The notes under the pieces were generated by a model. That model saw only the letters and a program-made list of their open reading frames with translations. It was not told the origin of the DNA and did no database searches. Both the position numbers and the translations under genes were made by a program. Positions 19,852 to 28,189 of a stretch of 64,000 bases of DNA are shown here, one piece after another; position 1 is the stretch's first letter, and the number at the start of each line of letters is the position of its first letter. The stretch is taken from assembly GCA_965238045.1 (NCBI GenBank), contig CBDEGU010000005.1, positions 62,001-126,000 of the forward strand, given 5' to 3'. Origin of the DNA: CBDEGU01 sp965238045. GTDB lineage: Bacteria > Acidobacteriota > Terriglobia > Bryobacterales > UBA6623.

Positions 19852-21482
19852 ATGAAGGCCCGCGGCACTCGTGTATTCAGAAGGCTGGTTGTTGTTTTCG
19901 CCCTTTTCTGTTCCAGCCTGCTTCAGGCGCAATCGACGAGCCAAACAATTCAGGGCTTGGTCACCGATCAAAGCGACGCCATCGTGCCCGCGGCCGCTGT
20001 GACGATCACCAACCTGGCCACGGGCATTCCAACAACCACCTCCACCAACGAAACGGGCAACTACAGCTTTCAACTTGTTCTGGTAGGCAACTACGAAGTC
20101 ACCTGCAAACTGGAAGGATTCAAGACCAAGACGATCCCAGATCTGCGTGTCGCCACCGGAGATCAAAAGCGGGCCGACTTCCTCCTGGAACTCGGCGCGG
20201 TCAGCGAAGTCATCGAGGTCACCGCCTCGGCCGTCGGCCTGTACACCGAAAACGCCACCATCGGGGCCGTGGTGGAGAACAAGCGCATCATCGAACTGCC
20301 GCTGAATGGGCGCAACGTGGTGCAGTTGGCGGTACTCGTTCCCGGTGTGCAGTTCGGCCGGCGTGGGGGACTGGCCAACGGACTGGGCGGTGGACGGGGC
20401 GAAGGGCCGATTCCGGGCCAGGTCTACTCCATCAGCGCCAACGGCGTGCGGGAAGTCCACCAGATCGTCAGCTTGGACGGCTTGGAGGCGAAAGAGCCAT
20501 TGTGGAATCGCACCCAATTCGTTCCGTCCATCGAGGCGATCGAAGAGTTCAAAGTGCAGACGAACACCTACTCGGGCGAGATAGGGTTCGGCGGCGGCGC
20601 CGTGACGAGCATCACGATGAAGAGCGGCACCAACGAGTTGCACGGGACGTTGTTTGCATTCCTGCGCAACGACAAGCTCGATGCGGAACACTATTTCCTC
20701 AACTTCGAGCGCGTTGGGGAGCGCGAACCGAAAGACAAGCTGCGGCGGAACCAGTTCGGCTTGGTGCTGAGCGGCCCGATCGTCAAGAACAAAACGTTCT
20801 GGGCGTTCAACTGGGAGTCGCGGAGGGAGCGCCTCGGTGTCGTACAGGGAACGTGGTTCCCACTCGATGAGTTCCGCAACGCGAATTTCTCGGAACTGCT
20901 GACCGACGACTTTCTCGATACGGGCAGGCAGTCCCCGATCCTCATCTATGACGCCTTGACCGGGGACCCCTTTCCCAATAACACCATTCCCTCATCTCAG
21001 ATTCACCCCGGCGCGAAGAACGTGATGGACCAATTCGTCCCGCGGGCAGACTTCCGCGAAGCCGATCCCCTGCTCCAGACGGCCCGCAGTGCGGTCGACG
21101 AAGCCATCAACACCAACCTGTTCTTTGGCCGAGTCGACCATCACTTCAGCGACACCAATCGGTTCTTCGGCCGTCTGGCCTGGGATGAGTCCGGTAGGGA
21201 CCGCCAGAATATCAATCCAAACTTCCCGGCCTTCACCGAAGCGCGGTCCGTCAACCTCGCCACCTCGTGGGTGCACACCTTCAACCAGAGCGCGATCAAC
21301 GATTTTCGATTCGGCTTCAATATTGCCGATGACGAAACAACCAATGCCAGGACCAACGACGAAAGTTTCGACATGGACGCTTTGGGCGTCGGCCGGGTCC
21401 GTGTTGCGGGCGATGGGAACCGTTCTCTGACTCCGTTTGAACATGGAGTGCCAGCCTTCGTCAATTTGCGTTCCGCCTTTCA
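19852..21482 (+). pseudogene. TonB-dependent receptor (Oar type), 3' half lost
   Basis: Start chosen at ATG 19852 because GGGAGG lies 10 bases upstream; an ATG at 19843 is too close. A signal peptide ends at 'SSLLQAQ'. A carboxypeptidase-regulatory beta-sandwich follows ('IQGLVTDQSDAIVPAAAVTI', 'TGNYSFQLVLVGNYEVTCKL'). The plug domain comes next ('VVENKRIIELPLNGRNVVQL', 'DGLEAKEPLWNRTQFVPSIE'). Early barrel strands follow ('TSITMKSGTNELHGTLFAFL', 'VLSGPIVKNKTFWAFNWESR'). Homologous Acidobacteria receptors run to roughly 1000 or more residues; this one stops being receptor-like at about residue 543, exactly at the left end of an IS5-family element. The remaining barrel is not found on the other side of the element, so it is deleted rather than merely interrupted. 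Confidence 0.88.
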
Positions 21483-22599
21483 GAGGCGCTGTTGCATGAT
21501 TCAACTGCGGCGCGAGTGGGGGCGCTTTTCCAACTTCTCGTTCAGGACACCACAGCGCAGGATTTCGGCCTACCCAGCTCGGCCATCCGGTTGAGGATGT
21601 GACACCCGATCGCAACTTCTCTCCTTTGTGCCTTGCCGTGCCTCGCCTTCAATCCGCCTCCGAGCACGGACTTGTATCGGAAGAAGCTGTTTTCAACGCG
21701 CGCCTGCTGTCGGTAGCCCGACTCCTTCTGCCACTCTCGTCGCCCGACCTGGCGAATCCTCTCAAGAGCCGTGTCACGCTGCGCCCAGGGGCCGTCCGTT
21801 GGCCCCGCCGACACCGCGGAGCGACGAGGGGGAATCACAATCACGACGTTCTCTGTACCGGCCGCGCTGAGTTGATCGTAGACTGACCTGTGGTCGTAGG
21901 CTCCGTCTGCGGTGAAACGCCGGATGGGAACCTCGATTGTGTCGAGAAGAGCAGGGAGTGTGGAGGCGTCGTCCCGGCTGCTCGCTGTGAGTTCGGCCGC
22001 CACAATGAACCCCTCGGCATCCACCCCGATGTGCAGCTTCCGCCAATCCCGGCGTTTCTTTGATGCCTTGTGCTTGTACGCGTTCCATTCGCCGCAACCC
22101 AGAATCTTCAGCCCTGTGGAATCGACGATCAAGTCGATCGGGCCGTCATAGGATCGGGTCAGGGGCGGCACCGCAACGATTTGGTTCCGGCGCGAGAGTG
22201 TGGTGTGGTCCGGGGCCTTGAGGTTGAGGCCCATCAAGCGGAGCAGCGAGTCCAGGAACCCCTCGGTCTGGCGGAGCGGCAGGCTGAAGACGACCCGCAG
22301 CGTCAACGCGGTCCGGACCGCGAGGTTCGAGTACCGCCGCTGGCCTCCGCGAAGACCGTTCTTCGGTGGTACCCACGCGGCAATTGCATCCTCGCTCAGC
22401 CAGATCGTGACGTCGCCGCGGCTCCTGAGGCCACGCTCGTACTCCCTCCAGTTCCGGATTCTGTACTTCTTCTTATACTGGCGGTTGACTCGGCTCGACT
22501 TCGCTGCGACCATGACGTTACCCCCGATCTCTATGATGGACTGGACCCCACCCCCGCCGCTAGCGTGCTCGCTTACACCGATTCATGCACCAACGCCTC
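21483..22599 (-). mobile_element. IS5-family insertion sequence
   Basis: About 1117 bp. The left end begins GAGGCGCTGTTGCATGATTC and the right end, on the opposite strand, reads GAGGCGTTGGTGCATGAATC (17 of 20 identical). One transposase gene runs on the minus strand. No matching short duplication flanks it, which agrees with the deletion of the receptor's 3' half next to the element. The right end runs into the first codons of the BNR-like gene. Confidence 0.85.
21542..22513 (-). CDS. IS5-family transposase
   Basis: 323 residues, uninterrupted. An N-terminal helical domain ('YKKKYRIRNWREYERGLRSR', 'IWLSEDAIAAW') is followed by the DDE core. The first Asp is in 'LIVDSTGLKILGCGEWNAYK', then 'RRDWRKLHIGVDAEG'. 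The second Asp is in 'FTADGAYDHRSVYD' and the Glu in 'QARVENSFFRYKSVLGGGLK'. Family length and motifs are normal, so the element may still be able to move. Confidence 0.93.
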   Translation of the reverse strand: MVAAKSSRVNRQYKKKYRIRNWREYERGLRSRGDVTIWLSEDAIAAWVPPKNGLRGGQRRYSNLAVRTALTLRVVFSLPLRQTEGFLDSLLRLMGLNLKAPDHTTLSRRNQIVAVPPLTRSYDGPIDLIVDSTGLKILGCGEWNAYKHKASKKRRDWRKLHIGVDAEGFIVAAELTASSRDDASTLPALLDTIEVPIRRFTADGAYDHRSVYDQLSAAGTENVVIVIPPRRSAVSAGPTDGPWAQRDTALERIRQVGRREWQKESGYRQQARVENSFFRYKSVLGGGLKARHGKAQRREVAIGCHILNRMAELGRPKSCAVVS

Positions 22600-23652
22600 G
22601 GCACGCGCAAAGGCGCGTTTGTTTTTCGGTCGAATGATCGCCGCAAGTGGGAGCTCGAAGGCCCCTATTTCCGTGGCTGGGAGATCAACTGTGTCGCGCA
22701 GGATCCTCGCGACCCGAAGCGCGTCTACGCGGCGGTAAACAGCGCCTGGTTCGGGCCGCACATTCATGTCAGCACGAACGGCGGCAAGAAGTGGCGGTTG
22801 TCCGAGGAAGGCTTGGAGTTGAAAAGCGTCAGGGGTGAGTCGCTCAAGCGTGTCTGGATAGTCCAGCCGGGCCACGCCGACGAGCCGAAAGTCGTCTACG
22901 CCGGCTGTGATCCGGGCGCGCTGTTTCGCAGTGAAAACTACGGCCGCGAATGGCGCGAGGTCACATCGCTCAACCGGCATCCAACCCGCAAGCAGTGGGA
23001 ACCGGGGGCGGGCGGGATGTGCCTGCACTCCATCGAATCGATGGGTGAGGGCCGGCTGGCCGTGGCGATCTCGGCGGCCGGGACGTTCCGCTCGTTCGAC
23101 GGCGGCCAGAGTTGGGAACCTTACAACCAGGGAGTCCTGGTTGACTTCAAGCCGGTGAAGCACCCAGAAGTCGGTCAGTGCGTACACAAGCTGCGATCCC
23201 ATCCGCGCAATCCAAACCTGCTGTTTCAGCAGAACCACTGCGGTGTCTACCGCGCCAACTTTGACGGCAAGCGCTGGAAGGATATCTCCAAAGGCCTGCC
23301 GACCCGCTTCGGCTATGCGGCAGCGGTGCCGGCCGCCGAGCCAGAGACGATGTTCACTGTTCCCATCGAAAGCCCCGAGTACCGCTGCAATCTTGACGGC
23401 GCCTTAGCCGTCGCACGGACGCGCAACGGCGGCGAGACCTGGGAACTCAAGCGCAAGGGCCTGCCACAGGAAAATGCACATCTCACTATCCTGCGCGAGG
23501 CCATGGACGCTGATGCTTACAAACCTGCCGGAGTCTACTTCGGTACGGCAAATGGGCAGCTCTTTTACTCGCGTGACGGCGGCGAGCACTGGCACACGTT
23601 AGCGAAGCACCTGCCGCCCGTATATTCGGTCTCAGTGGGCGCAGGAGTCTAG
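22585..23652 (+). CDS. BNR/sialidase-like (VPS10-type) propeller protein, start rebuilt by the IS
   Basis: 355 residues. The natural family start reads like 'LGTRKGAFVF...', and here that segment is preceded by codons supplied by the IS5 right end (ATG at 22585 inside the terminal repeat), so only a few native residues can be missing. Asp-box/BNR repeats occur along the chain: 'STNGGKKWRLSEEGLE', 'RSENYGREWREV', 'SFDGGQSWEPYNQG', 'TRNGGETWELKRKGLP' and 'SRDGGEHWHTLAKHLP'. No signal peptide, so cytoplasmic. Such proteins are often called exo-alpha-sialidase or glycosyl hydrolase without proof of activity. Expression may now depend on a promoter in the IS. Confidence 0.8.
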   Translation: MHQRLGTRKGAFVFRSNDRRKWELEGPYFRGWEINCVAQDPRDPKRVYAAVNSAWFGPHIHVSTNGGKKWRLSEEGLELKSVRGESLKRVWIVQPGHADEPKVVYAGCDPGALFRSENYGREWREVTSLNRHPTRKQWEPGAGGMCLHSIESMGEGRLAVAISAAGTFRSFDGGQSWEPYNQGVLVDFKPVKHPEVGQCVHKLRSHPRNPNLLFQQNHCGVYRANFDGKRWKDISKGLPTRFGYAAAVPAAEPETMFTVPIESPEYRCNLDGALAVARTRNGGETWELKRKGLPQENAHLTILREAMDADAYKPAGVYFGTANGQLFYSRDGGEHWHTLAKHLPPVYSVSVGAGV

Positions 23653-23730
23653 GTTCAGCCGGCGGCGGTGCTTCCGCCATCGGCTGTCTGGGTTGGGGAG
23701 GATCGGGCTGAAGTGGAGTGGAAAAGAAAA

Positions 23731-23762
23731 ACCCCGAGACCAGTGCATCACTGTCTCGGGGT
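23731..23762 (-). terminator. Rho-independent terminator on the minus strand
   Basis: The stem CCCCGAGACAGTG pairs with CACTG-GTCTCGGGG (one bulge). Read on the minus strand it is followed by TTTTTCTTTTCC. It lies 38 bases beyond the stop of the small minus-strand gene, which it would terminate. Confidence 0.7.
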
Positions 23763-23799
23763 AGTTGTGTTCTGCTGCAGTGAGTGAGTTGAACTTTCT

Positions 23800-24081
23800 C
23801 TAAGAAGTTGATTCTTGGAGCGTAAGAGCGTCTGTTCCCAGACTCTGCAAGCTCTCCACCAAGGCATTGAATCGGTCGGCGTTCGACTGAGACGTCTGGA
23901 TCGGGGAACTTAGCCAGACCTGGGAATACACTCGGAAGAAATCGATGAGTCGTTTGGGTAGAGACAGGTTCCTGCCGGGAGCGCCTGAGGAACGCCGCCG
24001 GCAGAGCGACCAGAGGCTTACAAAGTCCCGGCGCATTTCTCGGAGATAGTAGCGCAGCACCCGCCGGCGGTTGCGGAGCAT
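23800..24081 (-). CDS. small basic hypothetical protein
   Basis: 93 residues, Arg-rich at the N-terminus ('LRNRRRVLRYYLREMRRDFV'), then helical, with no signal peptide or recognised motif. I accept it because a clear minus-strand terminator follows the stop. The start is uncertain, since no strong ribosome site is visible. It could instead be a remnant of a larger gene or part of an untranslated RNA. Confidence 0.4.
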   Translation of the reverse strand: MLRNRRRVLRYYLREMRRDFVSLWSLCRRRSSGAPGRNLSLPKRLIDFFRVYSQVWLSSPIQTSQSNADRFNALVESLQSLGTDALTLQESTS

Positions 24082-24809
24082 CTGATTTTCTTAGCATCGG
24101 TCGAAGCAGGCTTCGGACCCGTTCTGTGATGACACACTTTGACCGAACAGACGCAGCGAAACTTGGCGGTAGCGGTCGATGTTCATTGTTTGTCTCTCCC
24201 AGTTCGCGCCCACGACCCTCCGCGGCGACCGTTTGGAGTCCTTGCCGGAGACAAAGACCCTGGTGAAAGGCAGCGTGCTCATATTGCCTGCATCGATACT
24301 GCCAGATGCCGCTGAAGAAATGAATAGAGCACAGGTTACATTTTCTCCTCATGCAGCCGCCCTATCTGGCGATTACTTTAGTACCACGCGGCGGGTGCGA
24401 GCGAGGCACTGCCCCTTAGGCGCATAGAAACCACGATGTAACAAAGCGTTACAGGGTGCGGCATTCGGATGCAAAGACAACAAAATAAGAGGGAACCGGT
24501 TGTGTGTCCGAGCTAGATGGAAGGATCTCAGGGCATTGTTAACAAGTGAGTTGGGGTGTAGTGGAGGATGATCCCGGTACTGCGGGCCGAGCCAGTTTCC
24601 AGAGGACAGCGGGCCTGCCAGCCGGTCGCGTTGCGGGGCTTTCCTTAGTACTCCAGTTCTATGCCGCCGGCCGGCCGGGCAGGGGCGGAAAAATGCCGGG
24701 AATGATTTTTCTTGGGCGGGTGGGGCGTTTTGGGCCTGAACCTTTCCAAGGGGATCGGTTCTTGTTGGCCGCGGGTTTCTGGTACGAGCCCTACCGGGAG
24801 AAAAGTGGG
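24082..24809. other. gene-free spacer downstream of gmaS
   Basis: No convincing gene in either direction; open frames here have poor codon character and no ribosome sites. It is more AT-rich between about 24,100 and 24,540 than the operon beside it. No terminator for the methylamine operon is obvious within it. Confidence 0.35.
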
Positions 24810-26144
24810 CTAGTAGAGTGGCAGGTAGTTTTCGGTTTCCCATTGGCTGACGCTTTGATGGTATTGGCGCCACTCGTCGCGTTTGACCTGGATATAGTAG
24901 TCGGCGTAGGGATCGCCGAGGGCGGCCTTGACGACTTCGTCCTGTTCCAAGCAGTCCATCGCCTCGCTGAGTGTGGCGGGCAGGAAGCCGATGCCGCGCC
25001 GGCGCAAGGCGGCCTCGGAGAGCGCATAGAGATTTTCGTTGTTGGCGGCGCCGGGATCGAGCTTGCGCTCGATGCCGTCGAGGCCGGCCGCTAGCGTGAC
25101 CGCGCAGGCGAGATAGGGGTTCGACGCGCCGTCGGCGGTGCGGTTCTCGATGCGGCCGGGGCCGGGGACACGGATCATCTGGGTGCGATTCGACGGTCCG
25201 TAGGTGACATAGACCGGCGCCCAGGTGGCGCCCGAGTGCGGTTCGGAGCGGATCAGGCGTTTGTAACTGTTGACGATGGGCGAGGTGACCGCGGCGAGCG
25301 CGCGGGCATGATCGAGGATGCCGCCCATGAACCAGCGGGCGAGTTGCGAGAGGCCCAGCTCGTCTTCTTCGTCGAGAAAAAGGTTCTTGCCTGAATCAGC
25401 GCCGTTCAGGCTCATGTGGTAGTGCGTTCCATTGCCGGTGAGGTGGGCGAAGGGCTTGGGCATGAAGGTCGCCCAGAGCCCGTGCTGCTCGGCGATGGTG
25501 CGGACCATCCATTTGAAGAAGGTGTTGCGGTCGGCGGTGGTGAGAGCGTCACTGTATTTCCAGTTGATCTCGAACTGGCAGTTGGCGTCTTCGTGGTCGG
25601 TAGCATAGGGACCCCAGCCCAGCTCCCGCATGTAGCCGATGAGGGTAGTCATCAGGTCCAGATTGCGGTTCAGGGCTCGCAGGTCGTAGCAGGGCTTGCC
25701 GAGACGGTCGTGGCGGTCCCAGGGCTCGAAGCGGCCTTGATCGTCTTCCTTGAGAAGCATGAACTCGGGTTCGACGCCGACGTTGAGGATATAGCCCTGC
25801 TGTTTGGCTTTCTCGAGCTGGCGGATGAGGATGGTGCGGGGGCAATAGGGCCATGGCCGGCCATCGACGTGCAGGTTGCCGGCCAGCCAGGCGGTGTTCT
25901 TGCGCCAAGGCAGGATGGTGAGCGAGTTGAGGTCGGGGACGCTCATGATGTCGGTGTCGTGGGGGCCCTGGCCCAGGTGTCCGGCGGCGAAACCGGCGAA
26001 ACCGGCGCCCTCGGCCGCCATCTGGTCGAAGGCGGTGGCCGGGACGAGCTTGGCCTTGGGCGCGCCGCTCATTTCGACGAAGGAACAGAGGAAGTACTCG
26101 ATCCCCTCGTTCTTGATCATCAGCCGTACCTGGGCTGCTGTCAT
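24810..26144 (-). CDS. gmaS: gamma-glutamylmethylamide synthetase (glutamine synthetase-like)
   Basis: 444 residues, start preceded by the near-perfect Shine-Dalgarno GGAGGTGATC. It ligates methylamine to glutamate using ATP. Glutamine synthetase fold: 'NVGVEPEFMLLKED' supplies the metal-binding Glu pair, 'GPYATDHEDANCQFEINWKY' and 'NGTHYHMSLNGADSGKNLF' the glutamate/metal site, and 'RIENRTADGASNPYLACAVT' the Arg/Glu active-site loop. Length and sequence resemble GmaS/GlnT rather than housekeeping GlnA. It is the last gene of the eight-gene minus-strand cluster, 31 bases after mgdA, and its company (mgs and mgd genes) is the main reason to call it GmaS rather than an ordinary type of glutamine synthetase. 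Confidence 0.88.
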   Translation of the reverse strand: MTAAQVRLMIKNEGIEYFLCSFVEMSGAPKAKLVPATAFDQMAAEGAGFAGFAAGHLGQGPHDTDIMSVPDLNSLTILPWRKNTAWLAGNLHVDGRPWPYCPRTILIRQLEKAKQQGYILNVGVEPEFMLLKEDDQGRFEPWDRHDRLGKPCYDLRALNRNLDLMTTLIGYMRELGWGPYATDHEDANCQFEINWKYSDALTTADRNTFFKWMVRTIAEQHGLWATFMPKPFAHLTGNGTHYHMSLNGADSGKNLFLDEEDELGLSQLARWFMGGILDHARALAAVTSPIVNSYKRLIRSEPHSGATWAPVYVTYGPSNRTQMIRVPGPGRIENRTADGASNPYLACAVTLAAGLDGIERKLDPGAANNENLYALSEAALRRRGIGFLPATLSEAMDCLEQDEVVKAALGDPYADYYIQVKRDEWRQYHQSVSQWETENYLPLY

Positions 26145-26175
26145 TGATCACCTCCGGTGTATATGCGATAGCACA

Positions 26176-27399
26176 TTAGTGTGATACGGCCGCCGCCGCC
26201 TTTTCGCCGACCAGCCGCCCGGCGCGGAATCTCGACGGGGCGAAGGGCGCAATGATTTTGGGAACGTGCCCGGTGGCGATGAGTTCGGCGAGATATCTGC
26301 CGGCGGCCGGGGCGGCCTTGAACCCGTAGGTGCCCCAGCCGATATCGACGTAGAAATTATCGAGCTCCTCGGCGAGGCCGATGATGGGCGCGAAATCAGG
26401 CGTCATGTCGCAAAGGCCGGCCCACTGGCGCAGCACCTTGATGTTGTGCAATTGCGGGAAGAGTTCGAGAGCCGAGCCGGCCATCTGTTCCAGCGTGGGG
26501 AGAGTTCCCTTCATGCTGTAGGAGGAATAGGGATCGATCTCGGCGCCGATGACGATCTCGCCGCGCCCGGTTTGATTGAGGTAGACGTGCATGGTCGCCG
26601 ACACGATCACTGTATTGAGAAAAGGCTTGAGCGGCTCGGTGACGCAGGCCTGCAACGGATGGCTGACGATGGGCATGGCGACGCCGGCCATTTTGCAGAT
26701 CGTCGAGGCCCAGCCGGCGGTAGCGTTCACCACCGAGCCGGCCGAGATGGCGCCTCGCGTGGTGACGACCTGGCCGGCCGTGCGTCCCGAGCCGCGTCCC
26801 GAGGTCTGGATGGCGGTGACCTCGGTGTGGGGGTGAATCTCGATGCCCATGCGGTCGCAGGCCCGGGCGTAGCCCCAAACGACGGCGTCGTGGCGGATGA
26901 TGCCGCCCGGCGGGTGGTAGAGCCCGGCCATGATGGGGTAGCGCGGGCGATCGCTGCAATCGAGGTGAGGAACGAGAGTGGCGATCTCGTCCGGATCGAT
27001 GATGCGGCTATCGACGCCCATCAACTGGTTGGTCTCGGCGCGGACGCGGAGACCGGCGACGGCGGTGTCGCTGTGGCCGAGCGTCAAATGTCCGCACTGG
27101 CTGAAGAGCACGTTCCAGCCGAGGGCCGAGGAGAGTTCTTCGTAAAGTTTGAGCGAGGCGTTGTAGAAGGCCACGCCTTCGGGCGTGCGGTAGTTCGAGC
27201 GCAGGATGGCGGTGTTGCGTCCGCTGGCTCCCGAGCCGAGGTAGCCTTTGTCGAGCAGCGCGATGTCACGAACGCCGAAGCGTTTGCCCAGATAGTAGGC
27301 CGTGGCCAGGCCGTGGACGCCCGCGCCAATGATGACGACATCATAGCGGCGCTTGAGCCGGTGGCTGCTCCACATGCGGTCGTGGCGAAAGAGTTGCAT
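26176..27399 (-). CDS. mgdA: N-methylglutamate dehydrogenase subunit A (sarcosine oxidase beta-like)
   Basis: 407 residues. FAD-binding Rossmann motif 'DVVIIGAGVHGLATAYYLGK' at residues 19-38, then 'GSGASGRNTAILRSNYRTPE'. The segment 'SHPLQACVTEPLKPFL' is where SoxB-type subunits attach FMN covalently through His. The DAO-fold end 'CDMTPDFAPIIGL' and 'GWGTYGFKAAPAAG' is complete. With MgdB, C and D it oxidises N-methylglutamate to glutamate plus a one-carbon unit. In known clusters mgdA precedes mgdB; here it comes after mgdD, with a 4-base gap, and before gmaS. Alternative naming as soxB is possible but context favours mgdA. Confidence 0.88.
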   Translation of the reverse strand: MQLFRHDRMWSSHRLKRRYDVVIIGAGVHGLATAYYLGKRFGVRDIALLDKGYLGSGASGRNTAILRSNYRTPEGVAFYNASLKLYEELSSALGWNVLFSQCGHLTLGHSDTAVAGLRVRAETNQLMGVDSRIIDPDEIATLVPHLDCSDRPRYPIMAGLYHPPGGIIRHDAVVWGYARACDRMGIEIHPHTEVTAIQTSGRGSGRTAGQVVTTRGAISAGSVVNATAGWASTICKMAGVAMPIVSHPLQACVTEPLKPFLNTVIVSATMHVYLNQTGRGEIVIGAEIDPYSSYSMKGTLPTLEQMAGSALELFPQLHNIKVLRQWAGLCDMTPDFAPIIGLAEELDNFYVDIGWGTYGFKAAPAAGRYLAELIATGHVPKIIAPFAPSRFRAGRLVGEKAAAAVSH

Positions 27400-27403
27400 G
27401 GGG

Positions 27404-28141
27404 CTAGGTTTCCGCTCCGCTGAGTGGCTCGCGGGCGGGTGGCTCGCCGGCAGGTGGCTCGCGGGTAAGCTGCTCGCGGGCGGAGAGTCCGAAAGGCTGC
27501 ATGCCGAATTCCTCGCCCGCGCGGGAGACGGTGGCCCATAGCCACTCGCCGTACTCGCGTCCGCAGAGCAGCAGATAGGCTTGCAAACCGCCGAAGTCGT
27601 CGCGCAGCAGGGTCACCGGCACGTGGGCGATGCCGGTCCGCGTGCAGGAGTAATTGGGAATGGCCGCATCGGAAAGGTCGAGATCGGCGAGCTTGCGCAA
27701 GACGGCTGTGCTTCTCGGGCCGGCGAGCAGCAGGGCCACGTGGACCGAGGTAACGTCGGTTACGTAAAATGACGGCCGCTCTGGGGGGGGCGGGGACTGG
27801 CTGTCGCGGGCGAGTTGGGACTCGACGGCTTCGCGATCGGGGGGCGAGCAGGTGATCAGGTAGCGGTCGCGGGCCAGACGCCAGGCGCGGGCGGATGGCG
27901 GGGCGGGCGGGGCGGCGTCAAGATTCTGTCCCTGGACTCCGAATTTCGGCAGCCAGCTCCAATCGGCCAGACCGACGCCGCCCTGAATCAAGCGGGGGAT
28001 CAAACGGGCTTCGTCCTCGGACGAGCCGAAGTGGGTGACCGCTTCCCAGCCGAAGTAGTCTTGGGTAACAGCTCCTTGGGATCGCAAGCTCTCCGAGAGC
28101 GGAGAGCGTTTGAGCGGCGCGGGCTGGGTGGGGGCTGGCAA
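27404..28141 (-). CDS. mgdD: N-methylglutamate dehydrogenase subunit D (sarcosine oxidase gamma-like)
   Basis: 245 residues from a TTG with AGGAAAAC upstream. SoxG-like fold: 'GWEAVTHFGSSEDEARLIPR', 'SFYVTDVTSVHVALLLAGPR', 'RKLADLDLS' and 'QAYLLLCGREYGEWLWATV'. Gamma subunits are normally nearer 180-200 residues. The excess is a Ser/Pro-rich internal loop (about residues 113-123) and a C-terminal Arg-Glu-Pro-Pro-rich tail encoded by four 15-bp DNA repeats. It packs against the GcvT-like part of MgdC in homologous complexes. Confidence 0.82.
   Translation of the reverse strand: MPAPTQPAPLKRSPLSESLRSQGAVTQDYFGWEAVTHFGSSEDEARLIPRLIQGGVGLADWSWLPKFGVQGQNLDAAPPAPPSARAWRLARDRYLITCSPPDREAVESQLARDSQSPPPPERPSFYVTDVTSVHVALLLAGPRSTAVLRKLADLDLSDAAIPNYSCTRTGIAHVPVTLLRDDFGGLQAYLLLCGREYGEWLWATVSRAGEEFGMQPFGLSAREQLTREPPAGEPPAREPLSGAET
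27421..27480 (-). repeat. 15-bp tandem repeat, 4 units, in the 3' end of mgdD
   Basis: Four in-frame 15-bp units of the type GAGTGGCTCGCGGGC (units at 27421, 27436, 27451 and 27466). They encode the repeated Arg-Glu-Pro/Gly pentapeptides of the MgdD tail, so array length can change without breaking the frame. Confidence 0.8.
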
Positions 28142-28189
28142 GTTTCGTTTTCCTAATTGCTGGCGGCGGCGATTGTGGCGCCGGCGGGG

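Noticed and set aside
23486..24352. 288-codon minus-strand frame
   Set aside because: Pro/Arg/Ser-rich, overlaps the end of the BNR gene and the terminator; no sensible start or motif.
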